DNA of 24,631 bases from CAZEFK01 sp964511405 (GTDB lineage Bacteria > Pseudomonadota > Alphaproteobacteria > Elsterales > Elsteraceae), in contig CAZEFK010000112.1 in the NCBI GenBank assembly GCA_964511405.1, positions 1 to 24,631 on the forward strand, given 5' to 3'. Under the pieces are notes generated by a model that searched no databases, was not told where the DNA came from, and worked only from the letters and a program-made list of their open reading frames with translations. Shown here one piece after another: positions 7,110 through 12,950 of the stretch (position 1 is the first letter of the stretch; every line of letters begins with the position of its first letter). The translations under genes were made by a program, and so were the position numbers.

Positions 7110-7571
7110 CTATCCTCCCGCTTGGCCGCCGCCGGAGCCCAGCTGTCCGACCCGGCGGCTGTGGCGCTCGCCGCCGGCGAACGCCGTGGCCAGGAACACC
7201 TTCAGGCATTCGCGCGCGACCTCGGATCCGACCAGCCGGCCGCCGAACGCGATCACATTGGCGTCGTTGTGCTCGCGCGCCAGCCGCGCCGAGACCGGCT
7301 CGCTGCACAGGGCGGCGCGAACATGGGGATGGCGGTTGGCGGCGATCGAGATGCCGATCCCGCTGCCGCAGACCAGCACGCCGCGGCCGGCGCGGCCGTC
7401 GGCCAGCGCTTCAGCCAGGCGATCGGCCATCAGCGGATAGTCCACCGAATCGTCGCTATGGGGGCCGAGATCGAGCACGCGGTATCCCGCTGCCTCCAGA
7501 TCCTGGCGCAGGGTCTCCTTCAATTCATAGCCGGCGTGATCGGCGGCAAGCGCGATCGCAGCTTCGCTCAT
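7110..7571 (-). CDS. rpiB: Ribose-5-phosphate isomerase B
   Basis: Interconverts ribose 5-phosphate and ribulose 5-phosphate. Ribulose 5-phosphate is the substrate of the RibB half encoded three genes downstream, so the placement is metabolically sensible. The 153 residues show ADHAGYELKE at 10-19, DSVDYPLMA near 41, the active-site Cys68 in VCGSGIGISIAANR and His101 in REHNDANVIAFGGR. The ATG at 7571 is preferred: GAGGCG lies about 8 nt upstream and it gives the canonical N-terminus. An in-frame ATG at 7616 would fall inside the predicted -10 box. Probably the first gene of the rpiB-nrdR-ribDE-ribBX-nusB-thiL operon. The C-terminal tail is Gly-rich. Confidence 0.95.
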   Translation of the reverse strand: MSEAAIALAADHAGYELKETLRQDLEAAGYRVLDLGPHSDDSVDYPLMADRLAEALADGRAGRGVLVCGSGIGISIAANRHPHVRAALCSEPVSARLAREHNDANVIAFGGRLVGSEVARECLKVFLATAFAGGERHSRRVGQLGSGGGQAGG

Positions 7572-7611
7572 CGGCGGCGCCTCGCTGTCGGTAGCGTGGG
7601 GGACCCGGTTG

Positions 7612-7639
7612 CTCATACCATATGTACGCCCGTGGTCAA
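7612..7639 (-). promoter_or_regulatory. Probable sigma-70 promoter of the rpiB-rib-nusB-thiL operon
   Basis: On the minus strand, -35 TTGACC (7639-7634), 16-bp spacer, -10 TATGAG (7617-7612). Transcription would begin around 7605, leaving a leader of about 35 nt before rpiB. The leader is too short for an FMN riboswitch. Confidence 0.5.
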
Positions 7640-7747
7640 CTGGCCAGCGGGCCGCGGCCGGGCCAAGGCGGCGGCCTTCACGATTTCTTCTCGGTTTTAC
7701 TGCGGAACGATGACGATCGAGGGCGCATCCACTTGGCGACAAAAGAT

Positions 7748-7776
7748 TTGAAATGGCCGGAGGTTGGCCCTATGTT
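7748..7776 (+). promoter_or_regulatory. Probable sigma-70 promoter of mucR
   Basis: -35 TTGAAA (7748-7753), 17-bp spacer, -10 TATGTT (7771-7776). It would start transcription near 7783, about 35 nt before the mucR ATG. The spacer carries an imperfect dyad (GGCC-GGAGGTT-GGCC), and the flanks are AT-richer than the surroundings. MucR proteins commonly repress their own genes through AT-rich sites, so this would be a natural operator. Confidence 0.55.
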
Positions 7777-7817
7777 CAATGCTCATTTGTAGTCTTCCAG
7801 CATTCACGGTCAGCAGC

Positions 7818-8282
7818 ATGAGCGACGAACAGAGGGAAACGCGGGTCGCGCACGCGGACCTGCTGCGCATGACCGCCGACGTGGTGGCCGCCTATCTGAC
7901 CAAGACCCAGATCGGGGCCGACCAGATTCCGGAGGTGATCAACACGGTGTTCGCCTCGCTGCGCAGCCTCGAAACGGGTCCTGCCGAAGCCAAGGCGGAG
8001 CCGCTCCGGCCGGCGGTCTCGGTCCGGCGGTCGGTAACCCCCGACTACATCGTCTGCCTCGAGGACGGCAAGAAGCTGAAGATGCTCAAGCGGCACCTTC
8101 GGACCATGTACAACATGTCGCCCGACGAATACCGGGCGAAGTGGAACCTGCCGTCGGACTATCCCATGGTCGCGCCGAACTACGCCAAGCAGCGTTCGGA
8201 CTTCGCCAAGCAGATCGGCCTCGGCCGCTCCGGCGGCAAGCCCGAAGCGCCGTCCAAGCCGACGCGCCGCCGCGGCGGCTGA
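7818..8282 (+). CDS. mucR: MucR/Ros-family transcriptional regulator
   Basis: Global DNA-binding regulator of the alphaproteobacterial MucR/Ros group, which controls surface polysaccharide, motility and cell-cycle genes in relatives. The 154 residues start at ATG 7818 (MSDEQRETRV); a longer frame from 7764 would cover the predicted transcription start, so it is rejected. N-terminal residues 10-50 form the helical oligomerisation region. The zinc-finger-like core is TPDYIVCLEDGKKLKMLKRH (74-93), followed by SPDEYRAKWNLPSDYPMVAP (101-120), a family hallmark. Candidate metal ligands are Cys80, Asp83 and His93. The second histidine expected at 97 (or 98, Ros numbering) is Met97-Tyr98, so zinc binding may be weak or absent. 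A Lys/Arg-rich tail follows. The stop codon directly abuts that of the converging gene. Confidence 0.94.
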   Translation: MSDEQRETRVAHADLLRMTADVVAAYLTKTQIGADQIPEVINTVFASLRSLETGPAEAKAEPLRPAVSVRRSVTPDYIVCLEDGKKLKMLKRHLRTMYNMSPDEYRAKWNLPSDYPMVAPNYAKQRSDFAKQIGLGRSGGKPEAPSKPTRRRGG

Positions 8283-8471
8283 TCAACGGCCGGCCTGGCC
8301 CTTCGCCAGCATCTGCAGAAGACGGCGGCGCGCCAGTTGGCGCAGCACGCCATCGGCAGCGCTTGCCGGCCCGGTGACGACCGCTTCGGTCAGGGTCGCC
8401 ACGTGCATGACGCTGACCTTGGCGTAGGCCCCTATCCGGATCACCTCGTAGATCACTTCGTCGTCGCGCAT
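8283..8471 (-). CDS. DUF6898-like small protein
   Basis: A 62-residue protein starting at ATG 8471 (MRDDEVIYEVIRIGAYAKVS). The pattern of a short acidic start, EVIYEVIRIGAYAKVSVMHV strands, a TEAVVTGPASAADGVLRQLA segment and a basic helical end (RRRLLQMLAK) matches small alphaproteobacterial proteins grouped as DUF6898, by recall and without a search. The function is unknown. The fold looks like a few strands plus a helix, cytoplasmic, with no signal peptide. A longer frame to 8528 exists but its extra residues are Arg/Ser-rich and unconvincing. It converges on mucR with zero intergenic bases: the two stop codons lie back to back in TGATCA (8280-8285). Confidence 0.75.
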   Translation of the reverse strand: MRDDEVIYEVIRIGAYAKVSVMHVATLTEAVVTGPASAADGVLRQLARRRLLQMLAKGQAGR

Positions 8472-8551
8472 TCTCGGGGCCTCCGCCCGGCTTGCCGACC
8501 TTGACCACGAGGCTACCCGCAGCCGCACGGACGCGCCAGGACCGCCTGACG

Positions 8552-8592
8552 GCGGTTCGACAGAACGGCGTGCGCCGCGAGATGCGGCGCAC
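8552..8592 (-). terminator. Tandem hairpins downstream of the secreted-protein gene
   Basis: A perfect 9-bp stem GTGCGCCGC/GCGGCGCAC with a 5-nt loop spans 8570-8592, starting 11 nt past the stop of the secreted-protein gene. A second perfect hairpin, CCGCC-TGAC-GGCGG, follows at 8552-8565. On the minus strand the first stem is followed by CCGTTCTGTC, a poor U-tract, so efficiency as an intrinsic terminator is uncertain. It could instead stabilise the mRNA 3' end. The rest of the 132-bp gap up to the DUF6898-like gene shows nothing else. Confidence 0.6.
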
Positions 8593-8603
8593 CCGGGGGC
8601 GGC

Positions 8604-9077
8604 CTATTGGAGCTGGCAGACCAGGGTCTGGCGCACCTGCGCCTCGACGCCGGGGTCCATGGCCCGGCCGGCGCAGCGCTGCGAGAACTCCTCGACCCGT
8701 TGATTGTAGGCGGCGACGGCCGACTGATAGGCCGGCAGCGCCGTGTCCTGCATCGACTGGCGCAGCTTGTCGAGTTGCAGGACCTTGGCCCGGAACGCGT
8801 CGATCGCGGCGGGATTGTTGATGTCGACGGTCGGCCGCTGGGCGTCGACCTCGCCCTGCAGATGGGTCACCTCCTGCTGCGCATGCTCGTAGTCGGCGCG
8901 GCGCTGGCCGAGCGCGCCCGACCGGCTCGCCACCGACTGGTTGAGGCACAGGCACACGGCCACGTCGTCCCGGCTGGTCAGAACCGGTGTCTGCGCCAGG
9001 GCCGCGGCCGCCAGGCAGCACAGGCCGGCCGCCAGCGGCGCCAGCTTCAGGAAGACGAAGGAGGGCGTGAACATCAT
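8604..9077 (-). CDS. Secreted protein of unknown function
   Basis: A 157-residue protein from ATG 9077 (a second ATG at 9074 is equally placed behind the GAGG at about 9082-9085). Residues 1-28 are a Sec signal peptide: a hydrophobic stretch with a predicted cut after AALA, before QTPV. The mature protein should be periplasmic. It has four cysteines (Cys42, Cys44, Cys135, Cys154), enough for two disulfides, and a central helical, probably coiled-coil region (about 55-130) rich in Gln, Ala and charged residues (RRADYEHAQQEVTHLQGEVD). I do not recognise the family. Several Rhodospirillales carry small proteins of this general look, but that is only an impression. Its promoter is not obvious. 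Confidence 0.8.
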   Translation of the reverse strand: MMFTPSFVFLKLAPLAAGLCCLAAAALAQTPVLTSRDDVAVCLCLNQSVASRSGALGQRRADYEHAQQEVTHLQGEVDAQRPTVDINNPAAIDAFRAKVLQLDKLRQSMQDTALPAYQSAVAAYNQRVEEFSQRCAGRAMDPGVEAQVRQTLVCQLQ

Positions 9078-9163
9078 CGAGCCTCGATTCAAATGCCGTC
9101 GACAGGTGCCCTAACGCGCCACGATCCGGCCCGTTCGCGCAAGCATCGGCCGGTTACAAGCGC

Positions 9164-9661
9164 TCAATGGTGCGAGGGACGCTCATATTCGAGCAGCCCG
9201 GTCCAGAATCGTTCCAGCCGGCGATAGGCGGCCCCGGCCGCCGCCAGGTCCTTGGCCGCCTCCGATGCCTGCAGCGCATGCACCTGGCGGTCGAACATGG
9301 CGTCGATCCGCACGGACAGCTCCAGCCCCTTCTGCGACAGCCGGACATGAATGGATCGGCGGTCGTGGGTCGAGCGCTCCTGGACCAGATAGCCGTTCTC
9401 GACCATCTTGCGTACGTTGTATGAGACGTTCGAGCCGAGATAATAGCCGCGATTGGTCAGCTCGCCGACGGTCAGCTCCTCGCGGCCGACGTTGAACAGG
9501 ATCAACGCCTGCACGTTGTTGATGTCCTCGACGCCCAGGCGGTCCAGTTCGCTTTTCACGACTTCAAGAAATTGCCGATGCAGCCGCTCCGTCAGTTGGA
9601 TGGCTTCAAGGTAAATTTCTTTCACTTTCGCCTCGCTGGCGTCGCGACGATCATCCTGCAT
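9164..9661 (-). CDS. LdtR-like MarR-family regulator
   Basis: Winged-helix DNA-binding protein of 165 residues. The core NNVQALILFNVGREELTVGE (48-67), then RGYYLGSNVSYNVRKMVENG (71-90) as recognition helix region, and the wing STHDRRSIHVRLSQKG (97-112) are close to the alphaproteobacterial LdtR group, in which LdtR of Liberibacter controls an L,D-transpeptidase and osmotic tolerance. Helices at both ends (about 10-42 and 114-160) would form the dimer interface. It lies 32 nt downstream of mmsB on the same strand, so it may be read through from the valine operon. No Shine-Dalgarno sequence precedes the ATG. Assignment to the LdtR subgroup is by motif recall; MarR superfamily membership is firm. 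Confidence 0.88.
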   Translation of the reverse strand: MQDDRRDASEAKVKEIYLEAIQLTERLHRQFLEVVKSELDRLGVEDINNVQALILFNVGREELTVGELTNRGYYLGSNVSYNVRKMVENGYLVQERSTHDRRSIHVRLSQKGLELSVRIDAMFDRQVHALQASEAAKDLAAAGAAYRRLERFWTGLLEYERPSHH

Positions 9662-9667
9662 ATCGGT

Positions 9668-9697
9668 TAACTAGCGTTTATGCAGCCCGGATTTCAA
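9668..9697 (-). promoter_or_regulatory. Possible promoter giving a leaderless marR transcript
   Basis: On the minus strand, TTGAAA (9697-9692, overlapping the mmsB stop), 18-bp spacer, TAGTTA (9673-9668). Transcription would start at or next to the A of the marR ATG (9661). The absence of a ribosome-binding site upstream of marR fits a leaderless message, but the -10 match is modest. Confidence 0.3.
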
Positions 9698-10602
9698 GAG
9701 GAAGCAGACAAGTCCGATCGACCGAACATTTCGAAGATCCCCGAGAAGTCCTTGTTCCCGCCGCCGGCACCGCAAAACAGCTGATAGAGCTGCGCCGCCT
9801 CGGCCCCCAGCGGAATCGCGGCTCCGCACGCGCCGGCGGCGGCGGCGGCCAAGCGCAGGTCCTTCAGCATCATGGCCGCCGCGAACCCGGGACGATAGTC
9901 GCGATTCGCGGGCGACGCCGGCACCGGGCCGGGGAACGGGCAGTTGCTGGTGAGCGCCCAGCACTGGCCCGAGGACTTGGCGCTGATGTCGAACAGGGTC
10001 TGACGCGCCAGGCCCAGCCGGTCGGCGAGCGCGAACGACTCGCAGACCGCGATCATGTTGATCCCGAGAATCATGTTGTTGCAGATCTTGGCAGCCTGGC
10101 CGGTGCCGGGCCCGCCGGCATGAACCACGGTGCGGCCCATCGCCTGCAGCAGCGGGCGCGCCCGCTCGACGGCAGCCTCCGCACCGCCGACCATGAAGGT
10201 CAGCGTCCCGGCCTCGGCGCCGGCGACCCCGCCCGACACAGGCGCGTCAAGCATCGGCAGCCCGCACTCTGCGGCCGCCGCCGCGACGGTGCGCGCGCTG
10301 TCGACATCGATGGTCGAGCAGTCGATCAGCAGCGTGCCGGGCGCCGCGCGCGCGATCAGGCCCTGGTCGCCGAGATAGATCGCCCGAACCTCGGGCCCCG
10401 CGGGCAGCATGGTGATGACCGCGTCGGCCCCGGCCAGCACGTCCGCCGCTGCGGCCGCGGCGGTGCCGCCCTGGGCGGCGATCGCGGCCACGGCGCTTGG
10501 CGCCACATCGTAGGCGGTGACGCGGTATCCGGCCTTGAGCAGGTTCGCGGCCATCCGGCCGCCCATGTTGCCGAGGCCGATGAAACCGATCGTCTGGGCC
10601 AT
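9694..10602 (-). CDS. mmsB: 3-hydroxyisobutyrate dehydrogenase
   Basis: NAD-dependent oxidation of 3-hydroxyisobutyrate to methylmalonate semialdehyde in valine breakdown. The 302 residues show the Rossmann motif GFIGLGNMGGRMA (6-18), the substrate-binding DAPVSGGVAGAEAGTL (119-134) and catalytic Lys172 in GTGQAAKICNNMILG. The C-terminal half contains SSGQCWALTSNCPFPGPVP and NRDYRPGFAAAMMLKDLRLA, a pattern specific to 3-hydroxyisobutyrate dehydrogenases rather than tartronate semialdehyde reductases. It starts with ATG at 10602, 14 nt after the hydrolase stop, as the third gene of the valine operon. mmsA, which would take the product on, is not in the window. Confidence 0.96.
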   Translation of the reverse strand: MAQTIGFIGLGNMGGRMAANLLKAGYRVTAYDVAPSAVAAIAAQGGTAAAAAADVLAGADAVITMLPAGPEVRAIYLGDQGLIARAAPGTLLIDCSTIDVDSARTVAAAAAECGLPMLDAPVSGGVAGAEAGTLTFMVGGAEAAVERARPLLQAMGRTVVHAGGPGTGQAAKICNNMILGINMIAVCESFALADRLGLARQTLFDISAKSSGQCWALTSNCPFPGPVPASPANRDYRPGFAAAMMLKDLRLAAAAAGACGAAIPLGAEAAQLYQLFCGAGGGNKDFSGIFEMFGRSDLSASS

Positions 10603-10616
10603 GGCGGTCCCTCGTG

Positions 10617-11660
10617 TCAGTCGGGAAAAGTCAGGTCGCCGCCGGGCAGCGGCGCGAAATAGGCCGCGACCTGCGCCGGCGTCACCGCCGCCAGCTCGGA
10701 CGGCTGCCAGTGCGGCCGGTTGTCCTTGTCGATCAGCAGCGCCCGGATGCCCTCGCGGAAGTCGGGCGCCGCCATGAAGTGCTGGCTCATGCGATATTCG
10801 AGGGCCAGAACCGCTTCGATCTCCAGGCCGCGGCTGCGGTCGAGCTGGGCCAGGCTGACCTTGAGGCTGGTCGGCGACTTGGCGGCCAGTTGCTCCAGCC
10901 ATCCGGCGGCCCAGGGCGTACCTTCGGCGGCAAGGGCCGCCAGCACCGCCTCGACGGTCGGCTGGCCGAAGCAGCGGTCGATGGCGGCGCGGTGCTCGTC
11001 CAACGGGGCGGGCCCCGGATCGATCGCGGCGGCGTCCAGGACGCCCGGGACCTCCGCCGCGGTGGCGTCGGCCAGCCGCTCGGCCAGCGCGTCCAGGCGC
11101 TCCGCCGGCACGATGTGGGTGGCATAGCCGATCGCGCGGGCGTCGGCGGCGCCGAGGCGCGCCCCGGTCAGCGCCAGGAACCGCCCGACCGCGCCCGGGA
11201 AGCGGTTGAGGAACCAGCCGCCGCCGATGTCGGGGAAGAAGCCGATGCCGGTCTCGGGCATGGCGAACACCAGCGTCTCGGCGGCCACCCGGAAGCGCCC
11301 GTGCATCGACAGGCCGACGCCGCCGCCCATCGAGATCCCCTCGATGAGCGCCGTGAACGGCTTCGGATAGCGGTGGATGCGCCGGTTGAGCCGATATTCG
11401 TCGCGGAAGAAGTCCGACCACAGCGTCGCGCCGGATTGCCCGATCGACAGCGCCACCGCACGCACGTCGCCGCCGGCACAGAAGGCGCGGCTGCCAGCCC
11501 CCCGGATCACGACATGCTCGATCGCAGGATCGACGGCCGCCGCCCGCAGCGCCGGCTCGATCGCCTCGATCATGGGCAGGGTCAAGGCGTTGAGCGCCTT
11601 GGGCCGGTCCAGCAGCACCGACAGGGCGCGGCCGCGCCGCTCGAGCCGCACCTCGGTCAC
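10617..11660 (-). CDS. 3-hydroxyisobutyryl-CoA hydrolase
   Basis: Enoyl-CoA hydratase/isomerase-fold thioesterase that releases 3-hydroxyisobutyrate from its CoA ester in valine catabolism. The 347 residues have DRPKALNALTLPMI (18-31), the oxyanion segment RAFCAGGDVRAV (58-69), GISMGGGVGLSMHG (108-121) and AMPETGIGFFPDIGGGWFL (133-151). Glu136 and Asp144 in that last motif correspond to the catalytic acid pair of the hydrolase and distinguish it from hydratases. The C-terminal extension (DFREGIRALLIDKDNRPHWQ) is also hydrolase-specific. The GTG at 11660 overlaps the dehydrogenase stop (GTGA), giving translational coupling. Eukaryotic homologue: HIBCH. Confidence 0.95.
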   Translation of the reverse strand: MTEVRLERRGRALSVLLDRPKALNALTLPMIEAIEPALRAAAVDPAIEHVVIRGAGSRAFCAGGDVRAVALSIGQSGATLWSDFFRDEYRLNRRIHRYPKPFTALIEGISMGGGVGLSMHGRFRVAAETLVFAMPETGIGFFPDIGGGWFLNRFPGAVGRFLALTGARLGAADARAIGYATHIVPAERLDALAERLADATAAEVPGVLDAAAIDPGPAPLDEHRAAIDRCFGQPTVEAVLAALAAEGTPWAAGWLEQLAAKSPTSLKVSLAQLDRSRGLEIEAVLALEYRMSQHFMAAPDFREGIRALLIDKDNRPHWQPSELAAVTPAQVAAYFAPLPGGDLTFPD

Positions 11661-12802
11661 GAATCCACCTGCAGGAGGCGGCGGGCGATGATCACGCGCA
11701 TGATCTCGTTGGTTCCCTCCAGGATCTGATGCACCCGCAGGTCGCGCACCACCCGCTCGACCGGGAAGTCGCTCAGATAGCCGTAGCCGCCGAACAGCTG
11801 CAGGGCGCCGTTGGCGACGGCGAAGCCGGTGTCGGTGGCCAGGCGCTTGGCCATGGCGCAGTGGAGCGTGGCGTCGGGATGGCCTGTGTCGAGCGACGCC
11901 GCGGCCCGGTGAACCATGAGGCGCGCCGCCTCCAGCTCGGTCGCCATGTCGGCGATGCGGAACTGCAGGGCCTGGAACTCCTCCAGCCGATGGCCGAAGG
12001 CCCGGCGTTCGGCCATGTGGGCGCGCGCCGCTTCCAGGCATGACCGTGCCCCGCCCAGGGAGCAGGCGGCAATGTTGAGCCGGCCACCGTCGAGCCCGGC
12101 CATGGCGATGCGAAAGCCCTCGCCCTCCGCACCCAGCCGGTTGGCCACCGGCACCCGGCAGCCGTCCAGCAGCACCATCGCCGTAGGCTGGTTGTTCCAG
12201 CCCATTTTCTTCTCGAGCTTGCCGAAGCCGAGGCCCGGAGTCCCGGCCTCGACCAGGATGCAACTGATGCCCGACGGCCCGGGGTCGCCGGTCCGCGCCA
12301 TCACGGCATAAAGGTCGCTGGCGGTGGCGCCCGAGATGAACGCCTTGGTTCCGGTCAGGACATAGCTGTCGCCGTCGCGCACCGCCCGGGTGGTCAGCGC
12401 CGCGGCATCCGAGCCGCTACCGGGCTCGGTCAGGCAGTAGCTGGCGATCCGGCGCATGGCCGCGAGGTCGGGCAGCCATCGGGCATGCTGCCCGGGCGTG
12501 CCGAACCGGTCGACCATGGCCGCGACCATGTTGTGGATCGACAGGAACGCCGCGGTCGAGACGCAGCCCGTGGCCAGCTCCTCGAAGATCACCGCCGAAT
12601 CCAGGCGGCCGAGGCCGCTGCCCCCCGCCGCCTCGCGCACCACGATCGCCGCGAAGCCCAGGGCCGCCGCCTGGCGCAGCGCCTCGACCGGGAAGATCCG
12701 CTCGGCATCCCAGCGGGCGGCGTTGGGGGCCAGGCACTCGGCCGCGAACGCGCGGGCCGTCGCCTGGAACGCCTGCTGGTCCTCGCTGAGCTGGAAGTCC
12801 AT
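11657..12802 (-). CDS. Isobutyryl-CoA dehydrogenase (acyl-CoA dehydrogenase family)
   Basis: FAD enzyme oxidising isobutyryl-CoA to methacrylyl-CoA, the first committed step after transamination and decarboxylation of valine. The 381 residues begin MDFQLSEDQQAFQATARAFA. Acyl-CoA dehydrogenase signatures are ASYCLTEPGSGSDAAAL (about 120-136), KAFISGA (about 153-159), GWNNQPTAMVLLDGCRVP (about 201-218) and FGGYGYLSDFPVERVVRDLR in the C-terminal domain. The catalytic base is predicted to be Glu362 in HQILEGTNEIMR, as in ACAD8-type isobutyryl-CoA dehydrogenases. Substrate choice is inferred from that motif and from the hydrolase and mmsB genes immediately downstream. The ATG at 12802 is the usual N-terminus. 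Confidence 0.94.
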   Translation of the reverse strand: MDFQLSEDQQAFQATARAFAAECLAPNAARWDAERIFPVEALRQAAALGFAAIVVREAAGGSGLGRLDSAVIFEELATGCVSTAAFLSIHNMVAAMVDRFGTPGQHARWLPDLAAMRRIASYCLTEPGSGSDAAALTTRAVRDGDSYVLTGTKAFISGATASDLYAVMARTGDPGPSGISCILVEAGTPGLGFGKLEKKMGWNNQPTAMVLLDGCRVPVANRLGAEGEGFRIAMAGLDGGRLNIAACSLGGARSCLEAARAHMAERRAFGHRLEEFQALQFRIADMATELEAARLMVHRAAASLDTGHPDATLHCAMAKRLATDTGFAVANGALQLFGGYGYLSDFPVERVVRDLRVHQILEGTNEIMRVIIARRLLQVDS

Positions 12803-12827
12803 CAACGCCGTCCAAGCTGGAAGCGCG

Positions 12828-12855
12828 ACTATAGGCGCGGACCCGACCCTGTCAA
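12828..12855 (-). promoter_or_regulatory. Strong sigma-70 promoter of the valine-catabolic operon
   Basis: Minus strand: consensus -35 TTGACA (12855-12850), 16-bp spacer, -10 TATAGT (12833-12828), one base off consensus. Transcription would start near 12821, about 20 nt before the dehydrogenase ATG. It is the best promoter match in the window. No dedicated regulator lies next to it; the MarR gene is at the far end of the operon. Confidence 0.75.
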
Positions 12856-12884
12856 TTCGACGCGGGCGGCGCCGGCCGGCCGCT

Positions 12885-12914
12885 TTGACGGTGCCGGCGC
12901 ACGGTCGCTAAGGT
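12885..12914 (+). promoter_or_regulatory. Possible promoter of hemB
   Basis: -35 TTGACG (12885-12890), 18-bp spacer, -10 TAAGGT (12909-12914). It is divergent from the valine operon promoter with about 30 bp between the two -35 boxes. The leader to the hemB ATG would be about 30 nt. Confidence 0.4.
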
Positions 12915-12950
12915 CGCCGGCATCGTCGCGACCCGCGTTGGATCCTGCCC

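Noticed and set aside
7569..7616. Longer rpiB starting at the ATG at 7616
   Set aside because: That ATG overlaps the predicted -10 box, and the internal ATG at 7571 gives the canonical N-terminus with a ribosome-binding site.
7572..7640. FMN riboswitch upstream of the riboflavin operon
   Set aside because: The leader from the predicted promoter is about 35 nt and lacks the conserved RFN sequence blocks; none was seen elsewhere in the cluster.
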